Made by a program: the position numbers and the translations under genes. The notes under the pieces were generated by a model. It searched no databases and was not told the DNA's origin. It saw only the letters and a program-made list of their open reading frames with translations. Positions 8,340 to 16,745 of a stretch of DNA of 38,810 nucleotides are shown one piece after another. The DNA comes from an uncultured SAR116 cluster alpha proteobacterium (GTDB lineage Bacteria; Pseudomonadota; Alphaproteobacteria; Puniceispirillales; Marisalimonadaceae). The stretch is from NCBI GenBank assembly GCA_902622745.1, contig CACNQW010000009.1, positions 1 through 38,810 on the forward strand. The letters run 5' to 3'. Positions within the stretch are counted from its first letter, which is position 1, and every line of letters starts with the position of its first letter.

Positions 8340-11297
8340 TTAATTAATTTTCTCTGTAATTAATGGTTCTAAAAAATTTGCTATATGAACAGCTTTTATT
8401 TCAGATTGGTCTTTAATTTGAGCTCGGCAGGAAGTACCATCGGCTATAACAGTTGGATTTTTATACTTTAAAATAGAGGGAATAAGTTTAGCCATTGCCA
8501 TCTTTATTGATACTTCATAAGTTTCTTTATTGTATCCAAATGCACCAGCCATTCCACAACAGCTTGTTTCTATATTTTCTAGCTGAATTTTAGGAATTTT
8601 TTTCAAAATTTCTACAATAGGGTTTACAACATCAAAGGCTTTTTGGTGACAATGTCCATGAAGTAACACTTTATCATTGTATGGTTTAAAATTGAAGTTA
8701 GATATTTTTTTAGATAGGAGTTCTTCAAATGTAAAACTATTTTTTGAAAGTAAAAGTGCTTCTTTACTTTTTATTAAAGAGGGCAACTCGTCTCTGAAAG
8801 ATAAAATGCATGATGGTTCTAATCCAACAACTGGGATGCCTTTTTTTAAATAGGGCAAAAATGTTTTTAAAATATTTTCGTATTCATTTTTTGTTTTGTC
8901 TATTAATCCATAAGTTAGAAAGGTTCTTCCACAACATAAATTTTTATTATTAATTTTTGGAAGAAATGGACTGAAACCCAATTTCTTAAGAACCCTTATT
9001 GCAGCTCTTATATTTTCAGGTTCATGGAACCTATTAAAACTATCTGGAAAAACAATTACAGGATTTCTCATGTTTTTATCAAGCTCTGAAGCTAATTCAT
9101 CATCTTTAAAATAATTCATTTTAGTTAAAGGAATATCTCTTTTTGCTGAAATATTTAAGAAAGCCTCATTGATAAAATTTAAAATTTTTAATTTTTGTAA
9201 AATTTTTAAAATTGGATAAAAATAACTTAGGTATTTACTGTATTTTGGTAAGTATGCTACCAATTTTTGTGATAAAGAAAGGCCATATTTTTCGTGACGT
9301 AGTCTTTCTATTTCAATTTTCATTTTTGAAATATCAACACTCGTAGGACATTCTTTCTTACATGCTTTGCATGAAACACAAAGTTTCATTGTTTCAAACA
9401 TTTCATTTGAAGTAAGTGCATCATTTTTAAACTGACCAGTTAAGGCTAATCTAAGAGTGTTAGCTCTTCCTCGTGGTGAATCTTTTTCATCTTTAGTTAC
9501 TCTGTACGAAGGACACATAACTCCATTTTCTAATTTACGGCAAGATCCATTATTATTACACATTTCAATAGCGCCTTGAAAACCATCAGATTTTCCTGGC
9601 CATGAAGACCAATCCATAACCGTTTTTATGTCCAAGGCTGAGTACGCAGGAGAATATCGAAATAAATTTCTATCATCCATTTTTGGTGCATCTATGATTT
9701 TTTCTGGATTAAAAATTCTATTAGGATCAAATAAATCTTTTGCCTGTCTAAAAATATTATTAACTTTTTTATCAAACATTTTTTCAATGAATTCTGATCT
9801 AACAATTCCATCTCCATGCTCACCTGAAAAAGAACCTCCAAATTTTTTAACTAAGGCACAAGCTTCTTCTGCAATCATTCTCATTTTTTTTACATCTTCA
9901 TTAATTTTCATATTTAAAACAGGACGAACGTGTAAGCACCCCACTGAAGCGTGTGCGTACCATGTGCCGTGAACATTATATTTTTTAAAAATTTTTGTTA
10001 AACCATCTGTGTATTCAGCGAGGTTCTCAAGGTTTACAGCGCAATCTTCTACAAAAGAAACAGGTTTACCTTCGCTTTTCATGGACATCATTATATTCAA
10101 TCCAGATTTCCTCATTTCTGTAAGGCGGGATTGATCTGTGTCATTTAGTATTTTTACAACTCCTCCGGTTTTAGGTTTACTATCCCAATTAAAACCAAGA
10201 TTTTGCATCATTTTTTCTAATTTATTTAATTTATCTAAGTTTTTTGTTTGATTTTTATCTGCAAACTCAACAACGAGTAATGACGCTGGATTTCCTACAA
10301 CAATATCTTTAACAGTTTGCTTGAAAATTTGAATATCATTGGCCAATTTTAACATTGTGTCATCTATTAATTCTACTGAAACTGGATTCAATTTTACAAT
10401 ATGCTGAGCGGCATCCATTGATTCGTAAAATGAAGGAAAATGACATACTCCCATTACTTTTTTACTTGGTAATACTGATAATTTAAGTTTGACTTTCGTG
10501 AAATAACCTAAGGTACCTTCAGATCCAACTAAAAAATGAGATAAGTTTATACCATCACCTTTTTTGCCATTTGGTCTGTAGGACATTGCATCTGGCAAAA
10601 GAGCGTCTACATTATATCCTGCAACTCTTCGCAATACTTTTGGGAAATCATTTAAAATTACATTCTTATTTTTCTTAACTTGTTCATATAATTTAAAAAT
10701 ATTATTGTTAAAAACATTCGAATTGGAATTATTTTTTAATTCATCAATATCTATGTCACCAAAACAATATTCTTTTCCGTCATTTAATATCGCTTCAATC
10801 GACAATACATTATCTCTCATCATTCCGTATTTAAGAGATCTTCCACCACAGCTATTATTTCCAGCCATTCCTCCAATGGTTGCCCTACTAGATGTTGATA
10901 CATCTACTGGAAACCAAAGGCCAAAAGGTTTTAAAAACTTGTTAAGTTCATCTAAAACAATTCCTGGTTCGACAGTACAAGTTTTATTTTTTTCATCAAA
11001 ATCAACAATCTTATTAAAATATTTTGAATTATCAATTACAAGTGAACGATTAACTGTTTGACCACATTGTGAAGTGCCCCCTCCACGTGGAAGAATTGAA
11101 ATATTATTATCAAGACAAAAATTAACTGCTTTAATTACATCATCTTTAGATTTAGGAATAAACACAGCTAAGGGCTGAATTTGATAAATTGATGCATCTG
11201 TTGAATATCTACCTTTTGAAAATTCATCATCATAGAATTCTCCATTGGTCAGGGTTTTTAATTCAGAAAGAGGGACTAGTGCGAAATCTTTTGGCAT
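8340..11297 (-). CDS. FAD-linked oxidase fused to Fe-S/CCG domains (YdiJ-like D-2-hydroxyacid dehydrogenase)
   Basis: This is a 985-residue fusion of the GlcD-like and GlpC/GlcF-like parts. A PCMH-type FAD-binding domain covers roughly residues 40-270, with LPRGGGTSQCGQ and TIGGMAGNNSCGG. A FAD-oxidase C-terminal domain follows, with WYAHASVGCLHVRP and GGSFSGEHGDG. Then come MCNNNGSCRKL and SPRGRANTLR (about 585-625), the 4Fe-4S motif CVSCKACKKECP (about 638-649), and cysteine-rich pairs at CCGRTF (about 786), HGHCHQKAF (about 879) and SCCGMAGAFG (about 909). E. coli YdiJ of this layout oxidises D-2-hydroxyglutarate. Here glycolate, D-lactate or a purine-derived hydroxyacid is equally possible. 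It is co-oriented with the molybdoenzyme gene. Confidence 0.85.
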   Translation of the reverse strand: MPKDFALVPLSELKTLTNGEFYDDEFSKGRYSTDASIYQIQPLAVFIPKSKDDVIKAVNFCLDNNISILPRGGGTSQCGQTVNRSLVIDNSKYFNKIVDFDEKNKTCTVEPGIVLDELNKFLKPFGLWFPVDVSTSSRATIGGMAGNNSCGGRSLKYGMMRDNVLSIEAILNDGKEYCFGDIDIDELKNNSNSNVFNNNIFKLYEQVKKNKNVILNDFPKVLRRVAGYNVDALLPDAMSYRPNGKKGDGINLSHFLVGSEGTLGYFTKVKLKLSVLPSKKVMGVCHFPSFYESMDAAQHIVKLNPVSVELIDDTMLKLANDIQIFKQTVKDIVVGNPASLLVVEFADKNQTKNLDKLNKLEKMMQNLGFNWDSKPKTGGVVKILNDTDQSRLTEMRKSGLNIMMSMKSEGKPVSFVEDCAVNLENLAEYTDGLTKIFKKYNVHGTWYAHASVGCLHVRPVLNMKINEDVKKMRMIAEEACALVKKFGGSFSGEHGDGIVRSEFIEKMFDKKVNNIFRQAKDLFDPNRIFNPEKIIDAPKMDDRNLFRYSPAYSALDIKTVMDWSSWPGKSDGFQGAIEMCNNNGSCRKLENGVMCPSYRVTKDEKDSPRGRANTLRLALTGQFKNDALTSNEMFETMKLCVSCKACKKECPTSVDISKMKIEIERLRHEKYGLSLSQKLVAYLPKYSKYLSYFYPILKILQKLKILNFINEAFLNISAKRDIPLTKMNYFKDDELASELDKNMRNPVIVFPDSFNRFHEPENIRAAIRVLKKLGFSPFLPKINNKNLCCGRTFLTYGLIDKTKNEYENILKTFLPYLKKGIPVVGLEPSCILSFRDELPSLIKSKEALLLSKNSFTFEELLSKKISNFNFKPYNDKVLLHGHCHQKAFDVVNPIVEILKKIPKIQLENIETSCCGMAGAFGYNKETYEVSIKMAMAKLIPSILKYKNPTVIADGTSCRAQIKDQSEIKAVHIANFLEPLITEKIN

Positions 11298-11356
11298 TTA
11301 AAATCTTATGTTTTAAAAAAGGTGTTATTTGTATTTAATACATATATATATATTCT

Positions 11357-11362
11357 TATAAT
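11357..11362 (+). promoter_or_regulatory. Possible -10 box for the aminotransferase operon
   Basis: A perfect TATAAT lies 25 bases before the aminotransferase ATG, in the 90-bp gap between two divergent genes. AAGG lies 8 bases before the ATG. I see no convincing -35 box at 17 bases (TTTAAT only), so this is a weak call in AT-rich DNA. Confidence 0.3.
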
Positions 11363-11387
11363 ATTAAAGATTTAACAAGGATTAATA

Positions 11388-12566
11388 ATGAGTAATCGAA
11401 AATACAAACCTGGTAAACACTTTTTACAATTGCCTGGACCATCTAATGTACCAGATAGAATTTTGAATGCTATGTGTTATCCTACAATTGATCACAGAGG
11501 TCCAGAGTTTTCAGAGTTGGCATTGAAATGTCTTGGTGGTATCAAAACAATCTTTAAAACAGAGAACCCTGTTATTATTTTTCCAGCGTCAGGAACAGGA
11601 GCTTGGGAAGCTGCTTTAGTTAACACATTAAATGAAGGAGATAATGTTTTAATGGTTGAAACTGGACATTTTGCATCTCTTTGGAACAATATGGCAAAAA
11701 AATTAGGTCTACAGGTAGAACTTTTAAAGACAGATTGGAGACAAGGTTTAGATCCTAACGAAATAGAAAAAAGATTAAGTCTTGATGTTGATAAAAAAAT
11801 TAAAGCTGTTTGTATAGTTCATAATGAAACTTCAACAGGATGTACTGCTAATGTAAAAGCTGTTAGGGATGTTTTAGATAATTTAAACCACGATGCATTA
11901 TTAATGGTTGATACAATTTCCGGTTTAGCATCTATAAATTATGAACATGATGAATGGGGTGTTGATATCACTATTTCAGGATCTCAAAAAGGTTTAATGC
12001 TTCCACCTGGGCTATCATTTAATGCAATTTCTGAAAAAGCAATTAATGTCTCAAACAAATCAACTCTTAAAAAATCTTATTGGGATTGGAATGAACATCT
12101 AGAATTTAATAAGACAGGTTTTTTTCCATACACTCCCGCTACAAATCTGCTGTTTGGACTCAAAGAAGCTATTGATATGCTTCATGAAGAGGGACTTAAT
12201 AATGTTTTTAAAAGACATGCAAGGTATTCAAAAGCTTCTAGAATAGCTGTTGAGGCATGGGGTTTAGAAGTTTATTGTCAAAATTACGAAAGGTTTTCTG
12301 ATGTGTTAACTGCAGTATTAGTTCCTGAAAACAAAGATGCTGATCAGTTAAGAAAAATTATATTAGAAAATTTTAACATGTCCTTGGGAAATGGATTATC
12401 CAAATTAAAAGGTAAAGTCTTTAGAATTGGTCATCTAGGTGACTTTAATGATTTAAGTCTTTTGGCAACATTAAGTGGAGTTGAAATGGGTTTAGATTTA
12501 ATACAAATACCTATTAGAGAAGCTGGAGTTGAAAAGGCAAGAGAATACTTGAAAGAAAATTTATAA
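11388..12566 (+). CDS. PucG/serine-glyoxylate-type aminotransferase
   Basis: This is a class V PLP aminotransferase of 392 residues in the alanine/serine/ureidoglycine-glyoxylate family. It opens with LQLPGPSNVPDRILNAM and DHRGPEFSEL, has PASGTGAWEAALVNTL for cofactor phosphate binding, and has the Schiff-base lysine K201 in SGSQKGLMLPPG. The family moves an amino group onto glyoxylate to give glycine. It stands next to genes that release glyoxylate, so it probably drains that product; in Bacillus, PucG uses ureidoglycine as donor. Serine-glyoxylate aminotransferase of one-carbon metabolism is the alternative. The malonyl-CoA decarboxylase gene follows after 2 bp. Confidence 0.82.
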   Translation: MSNRKYKPGKHFLQLPGPSNVPDRILNAMCYPTIDHRGPEFSELALKCLGGIKTIFKTENPVIIFPASGTGAWEAALVNTLNEGDNVLMVETGHFASLWNNMAKKLGLQVELLKTDWRQGLDPNEIEKRLSLDVDKKIKAVCIVHNETSTGCTANVKAVRDVLDNLNHDALLMVDTISGLASINYEHDEWGVDITISGSQKGLMLPPGLSFNAISEKAINVSNKSTLKKSYWDWNEHLEFNKTGFFPYTPATNLLFGLKEAIDMLHEEGLNNVFKRHARYSKASRIAVEAWGLEVYCQNYERFSDVLTAVLVPENKDADQLRKIILENFNMSLGNGLSKLKGKVFRIGHLGDFNDLSLLATLSGVEMGLDLIQIPIREAGVEKAREYLKENL

Positions 12567-12568
12567 AT

Positions 12569-13873
12569 ATGAGTAAATTTAGTTTTTTTAGCGATTTAGT
12601 AAATACTTTATTTGACAAAAATAATAGAAAAAAAAATTTTAGTTCTCTTTTTGAAAAAAAACAAAACAAGTCTCTTTTAGAATATGTAGAAAATGTCAAT
12701 GATGCTAAAGGAGAGATTTCTGCTTTAAATTATTCAGAAGAACTGTTGGACTATTTAAGTCAATGTGATCAAAAGACATTAGTTAGTTTTTTTGAATATT
12801 TGGAAAAAGATTATGATTTAGAAATTAATTCAATAGAAGAAGTTTTAAAAAATTATAACAAGAAAAAAGAATACAATTTTTATAAAGTCATTAAAAAGAT
12901 TTCTGAATCAAAACGCTCAGAGATATTCAGACGTTTGAATTCAACTCAACATGGAACGATTAACTTAGTAAAATTAAGAGAAAAGTTGCTAGACCTTTTA
13001 GATAAACATCCAAATTTTCGAAAAATTGATTTTGATTTATCGTCTTTATTCAAAGATTGGTTTAATAGAGGTTTTTTAATATTAAAACCAATTGATTGGG
13101 AGACACCAGCTAATATTTTAGAAAAAATTATTGAATATGAGGCTGTTCACCAAATCAAATCTTGGGATGAGTTAAGATCTAGGTTAGAGCCCGATGATAG
13201 AAAATGCTTTGCATATTTTCATCCAGCTATGGAAGACGAACCCCTAATTTTTATTGAAGTAGCTCTAACTAAAAGTATTCCAGCAAAAATAAACGAAATT
13301 CTTGATCCAAATAGATTAATGATAAAAAGTCAAGAAGCTACAACAGCTGTTTTTTATTCAATTTCTAATTGTCAAAAAGGTCTACAAGGAATTTCTTTTG
13401 GCAATTTTTTAATAAAGCAGGTTGCCAAAGATTTGCAAAATAATTTTGAAAATTTATCTAAATTTGTGACTTTGTCCCCAGTCCCAGGATTTAGTAAATG
13501 GTTACAATCGAATGATACGACTTTGTTTAATAAAATATATAATAAATCTTCTACTACTAAAATTCAAAAAAATGAAATTATATTGAACGAAAGTATTTTA
13601 AAATATTTCTTTATCTCAAAAAGATTAGATTATTTACCAAATGATCCTGTAGCGAGATTTCATATAGGAAATGGAGCAATTTTAGAAAGAATTAATTTCC
13701 TATCTGACACTTCTGAAAAAGGATTAGAACAATCTTTGGGTTTTATGGTCAATTATTTATATAATTTAGAAGAGGTTGAGATAAATCATGAAAAATATGT
13801 TATTGATAAAAAAATTAATACCTCTAAAAGTCTAGAAAAAGAATTTATAAAATTAAATATTGAGATAGGATGA
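12569..13873 (+). CDS. Malonyl-CoA decarboxylase
   Basis: The 434 residues match the MCD family. The N-terminal half is helical and charged. The catalytic GNAT-like half has FAYFHPAMEDEPLIFIEVAL, TAVFYSISNCQKGLQGISFG, FVTLSPVPGFSKWL and the late DPVARFHIGNGAILERINF. The enzyme turns malonyl-CoA into acetyl-CoA. It starts 2 bp after the aminotransferase gene and overlaps the next ORF by 4 bases. No malonyl-CoA synthetase or malonate carrier of a mat operon is nearby, so either malonyl-CoA comes from elsewhere or the enzyme trims surplus malonyl-CoA. No targeting sequence is evident. Confidence 0.88.
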   Translation: MSKFSFFSDLVNTLFDKNNRKKNFSSLFEKKQNKSLLEYVENVNDAKGEISALNYSEELLDYLSQCDQKTLVSFFEYLEKDYDLEINSIEEVLKNYNKKKEYNFYKVIKKISESKRSEIFRRLNSTQHGTINLVKLREKLLDLLDKHPNFRKIDFDLSSLFKDWFNRGFLILKPIDWETPANILEKIIEYEAVHQIKSWDELRSRLEPDDRKCFAYFHPAMEDEPLIFIEVALTKSIPAKINEILDPNRLMIKSQEATTAVFYSISNCQKGLQGISFGNFLIKQVAKDLQNNFENLSKFVTLSPVPGFSKWLQSNDTTLFNKIYNKSSTTKIQKNEIILNESILKYFFISKRLDYLPNDPVARFHIGNGAILERINFLSDTSEKGLEQSLGFMVNYLYNLEEVEINHEKYVIDKKINTSKSLEKEFIKLNIEIG

Positions 13874-14247
13874 AAATGAAAAAAATTATTTACTTGCTAA
13901 CAACTATTTTATTAACTTTTTTTTCTAATAATAGCTTAATTGCTTCTGAAAAAAAAGATCAATACTCTTGTAAGCCAAAGCATGCTGCAGCTATTCGCTC
14001 TAATGGTATACAAACTTTTAAAATTAAAGGTGATGAAAAACCTGTATTACTTTCTATATATAAAGGATTTCTAGAAACTAATGATATGAAGTATAAATTA
14101 TATGAAGCAGGAGGTAGAGCTTTTGCTTTTTCACCTGAAAGAGCTTGGGTGCATTTTCAAGATATTACTGTACTAGACAATGGACAACTTTCTTTTGTTA
14201 TGGCCGTAAATAGTTCCATATCTAGATACTTGTGTGATAAAAAATAA
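13870..14247 (+). CDS. Small exported protein of unknown function
   Basis: I do not recognise this 125-residue protein. Residues 1-26 form a signal peptide: a KMKK start, a leucine-rich core and a probable cut after LIAS. The mature part has two cysteines, at about 34 and 122, near its two ends, which could form a disulfide. The rest looks like short beta strands, for example QTFKIKGDEKPVLLSIYKG and GGRAFAFSPERAWVHFQDI. Its ATG overlaps the malonyl-CoA decarboxylase stop (ATGA), and the next gene starts inside its end. Confidence 0.75.
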   Translation: MKMKKIIYLLTTILLTFFSNNSLIASEKKDQYSCKPKHAAAIRSNGIQTFKIKGDEKPVLLSIYKGFLETNDMKYKLYEAGGRAFAFSPERAWVHFQDITVLDNGQLSFVMAVNSSISRYLCDKK

Positions 14248-15136
14248 AATAAAAAATAATAAGAACTTATTAACAGTTATCTTATTAATTTTTTTAATAA
14301 TTGTTTGGAGTTCTGTTTGGTCTTTATTCAAAATAGCACTTGAAGAGTTTCCACCATTAAGTTTTAGGGTCATGACTGGAGTGCCTGCAGGTATTTTATT
14401 ATTTGTTTTTGTTCTAAATAAAAAAAAATCTTTATCCATTCCCAGAGAAAACTGGAGATCTTTATTACTAATAAGTTTTTTTAATGTTACATTGTGGCAA
14501 GTTTTAATGCTTTATGGTTTGTCCTTACTTGGTGGAGGAAGGGCAGCTGTTCTTGCCTACACTATGCCAGTTTGGGCTACAATTTCAGCCGGATTAATTG
14601 GTTATGAAAAAATCAATTTATCAGTAACTCTTGCTTTGATTTTTGGAATGATTGGAATTTTTTCGTTATCGATAGGAATTGGTGTTATAGATAATATTTT
14701 AGGATTGTTTTTAACACTATCAGCTGGTTTGTCATGGGGCATTGGTACCATGATAGTAAAATATGGTGGATTCAAATCAGACGGTATGTTGGTAGCTGGT
14801 TGGCAACAACTTATTGGTGTATTACCATTAATTCCCTTTGCTCTGTATTTTGACTTAAATAACTTTGGAAATCCTAATTATATTCATTACTTGATAATTT
14901 TTTATGCAATATTTTTTTCAAGCGCATATACCTATTGGGCTTATTTTACTGTATTACAAAAATTTTCAGTTAATATTACATCTATTTCTGTTATGATGGT
15001 TCCTGTTTTAGCAATCATAATAGATTATTTTTTCATGGGAGTGTTTATAACAAATTTTGATATTATTGCTGTCATATTTATTGTTTCCAGTATTTTTATA
15101 GCAGCTACAAAACCATTTAATAAAAAATTAAACTAA
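14234..15136 (+). CDS. EamA/DMT-family transporter
   Basis: The 300-residue protein has about ten hydrophobic segments in two EamA repeats. The first contains IIVWSSVWSLFKIALEEFPP and LGGGRAAVLAYTMPVWATI. The second contains LSAGLSWGIGTMIVKYG and the late SSAYTYWAYFTVLQKFSV. Such proteins export or import small metabolites such as amino acids; the substrate is unknown. The start is the GTG at 14234, which overlaps the preceding gene by 14 bases. No nearby ATG exists before the first membrane segment. Confidence 0.85.
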   Translation: MIKNKIKNNKNLLTVILLIFLIIVWSSVWSLFKIALEEFPPLSFRVMTGVPAGILLFVFVLNKKKSLSIPRENWRSLLLISFFNVTLWQVLMLYGLSLLGGGRAAVLAYTMPVWATISAGLIGYEKINLSVTLALIFGMIGIFSLSIGIGVIDNILGLFLTLSAGLSWGIGTMIVKYGGFKSDGMLVAGWQQLIGVLPLIPFALYFDLNNFGNPNYIHYLIIFYAIFFSSAYTYWAYFTVLQKFSVNITSISVMMVPVLAIIIDYFFMGVFITNFDIIAVIFIVSSIFIAATKPFNKKLN

Positions 15137-15154
15137 TGTTTTTTCAATAAAATT

Positions 15155-16177
15155 ATGCAAAAAGAAAATTTAATAAAATTATGTAAAAATATTTTAATAA
15201 AATTAAATATGGATACTGATAAAGCTCATGCCACCTCTGAAATTTTAGTTGAAGCTGATATGATGGGACATGGCACTCACGGTGTTAGACTCTTGCCAAA
15301 CTATGTTAGTGACATTGAAAAAGGTATAATGAATGTCAGTGGAAACTATAAAATAATTTCTGAAAAAAAATCAAATATTACAATAGATGGAAAATTACTA
15401 CCAGGGATCTGGCTTACTCAAGAGGGATTAAAAATTGGAATTGAAAAAGCTAAAGATTATGGAGTTTCAACTGTAACAATTGGAAATAGTCACCACAATG
15501 GAGCACTTGCAGCATATCTAAAAAATATTGTAGATGAAGGTTTTATAGCAATTATTAAAAGTTCTGTTCCTTCAAATTCCACAGTTGCACCTTTTGGTGG
15601 AACTGAACCTCTTTTTACTCCAAATCCAATGGCAATAGGTTTCCCAACAAATAATTTGCCTATAATTATTGATATAAGTGCATCCATAACAACAAATAAT
15701 ATGATTGCAGAAAAGATTGCAAATGAACAAAAATTTGATTTTGATTGTTTATTAACATCTGAAGGAATACCAAGTAATGATCCATTAGAAGTAAGAGATA
15801 AAGGCGGAACAGTTCTTCCAGTTGGTGGTATGGAGTATGGACATAAAGGATATGGCTTGGCTTTGGGAATTGAAGCCTTATCTCAAGGGTTATCTGGTTT
15901 TGGAAGAGTAGATAATCCTAAAAGTATAAATTTATCGACATTTATACAAATTATAGATCCTGAATTTTTCTCTGGCTTAAATGAATTCAAAAAACAAATG
16001 TCACATACTGTTTCAAAAGCAAAAAAAAATAAACCCATTCCTGGAAAAACTATATATTTACCAGGTGAAAGAGCTCTGACAAAAAGAGAAAAAGCTCTGA
16101 AAAGTGGAATCTTTTTAAATGAGGTAACAAAATCTTCTTTAATTGAATTAAGTAAAAGATTTGATGAAAAGTTTTAA
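15155..16177 (+). CDS. LDH2/malate-ureidoglycolate dehydrogenase family oxidoreductase
   Basis: The 340 residues fit the NAD(P)-dependent LDH2 family (AllD, YlbC, ComC, YiaK). DMMGHGTHGVRLLPNYV near residue 30 holds the substrate-binding GTHG variant of SHG. TVTIGNSHHNGALAAY holds the catalytic histidine, followed by TPNPMAIGFPT, and GMEYGHKGYGLALGIEALSQ lies near the end. Members reduce or oxidise 2-oxo/2-hydroxyacids. In a genome with an allantoin pathway, ureidoglycolate is one candidate substrate, and malate, sulfolactate or 2,3-diketo-gulonate are others. It follows the DMT transporter by 18 bp, so the transporter may carry its substrate. Confidence 0.83.
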   Translation: MQKENLIKLCKNILIKLNMDTDKAHATSEILVEADMMGHGTHGVRLLPNYVSDIEKGIMNVSGNYKIISEKKSNITIDGKLLPGIWLTQEGLKIGIEKAKDYGVSTVTIGNSHHNGALAAYLKNIVDEGFIAIIKSSVPSNSTVAPFGGTEPLFTPNPMAIGFPTNNLPIIIDISASITTNNMIAEKIANEQKFDFDCLLTSEGIPSNDPLEVRDKGGTVLPVGGMEYGHKGYGLALGIEALSQGLSGFGRVDNPKSINLSTFIQIIDPEFFSGLNEFKKQMSHTVSKAKKNKPIPGKTIYLPGERALTKREKALKSGIFLNEVTKSSLIELSKRFDEKF

Positions 16178-16182
16178 TTTTA

Positions 16183-16647
16183 TTATCTTGATCTCCATTC
16201 AATCACTTCTGTGAGAAGGTCAAGTATTTTTTTTATTTTATCCTCACCATATCGTTTTTGAATTGATTTTAAAATTGCCATATATTCAGGTTTGATCGTT
16301 TCTAATTTAAATTTTCCTTCATCAGAAATCTCTAGAATAATTTTTCTTTTATCTAATTTATCTTCTTTTTTGATGATAAATTTATTTTCAATAAGTGTAT
16401 TTATTATTCTAGACAAACTCGGTGATAATATACATGCTTCTGCAGCTAATTGACCTGCATCGCAAGGTCCTTTTTCACCCAAAACCCTAAGGACTCTCCA
16501 TTGCTGTTCAGTAAAATTATGTTTTGCTAAAAGTGGCCGAAATGACATCATTAGAGATTCACGGGCTCTTAGTAAAGTGATTGTTAAGGATTTTTTAGTT
16601 TCAAACAGGGATATTAGACTATCTGAATTTTTATTTTCCTCTTTCAT
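16183..16647 (-). CDS. MarR-family regulator, HpaR type
   Basis: This is a 154-residue winged-helix protein. The stretch TITLLRARESLMMSFRPLLA followed by FTEQQWRVLRVLGEKGPCDA matches HpaR, the repressor of homoprotocatechuate breakdown. The recognition helix is ILSPSLSRIINTLIENKFI and the wing is KEDKLDKRKIILEISDEG. It is divergent from an HpaI-like aldolase gene across a 98-bp gap, the usual place for its operator. The ligand is probably an aromatic acid or the aldolase substrate (inference). Confidence 0.85.
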   Translation of the reverse strand: MKEENKNSDSLISLFETKKSLTITLLRARESLMMSFRPLLAKHNFTEQQWRVLRVLGEKGPCDAGQLAAEACILSPSLSRIINTLIENKFIIKKEDKLDKRKIILEISDEGKFKLETIKPEYMAILKSIQKRYGEDKIKKILDLLTEVIEWRSR

Positions 16648-16682
16648 TATTTAATTTTATTAAAAATATAAAAAACGTGCAA

Positions 16683-16727
16683 ATATTAAATAAATAAGCT
16701 TGATATGAAGGTTTAACTGTATAAGAT
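16683..16727 (+). promoter_or_regulatory. Possible promoter and operator of the aldolase operon
   Basis: TTGATA (16700-16705) and TAAGAT (16722-16727) are 16 bases apart in the gap between the MarR gene and the aldolase gene. An imperfect inverted repeat, ATATTAA and TTGATAT (16683-16706), overlaps the -35 box, where a MarR repressor would be expected to bind. The leader would be only about 12 bases, just enough for the GGAGG ribosome site at 16735. This is a weak match. Confidence 0.25.
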
Positions 16728-16745
16728 TTTTGTGGAGGAATTGCG

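Noticed and set aside
9628-10000. Plus-strand open frame opposite the FAD/Fe-S dehydrogenase
   Set aside because: It is fully antisense to a strongly conserved domain and has no recognisable motif or ribosome site, so it is a shadow frame. The same holds for 10705-11061, 14173-14439 and 16631-16988.
8340-11297. Frameshift or fusion artefact in the FAD/Fe-S gene
   Set aside because: The GlcD-like plus GlpC-like fusion is a known natural form (YdiJ, about 1000 residues), and all motifs occur in the expected order in one frame.
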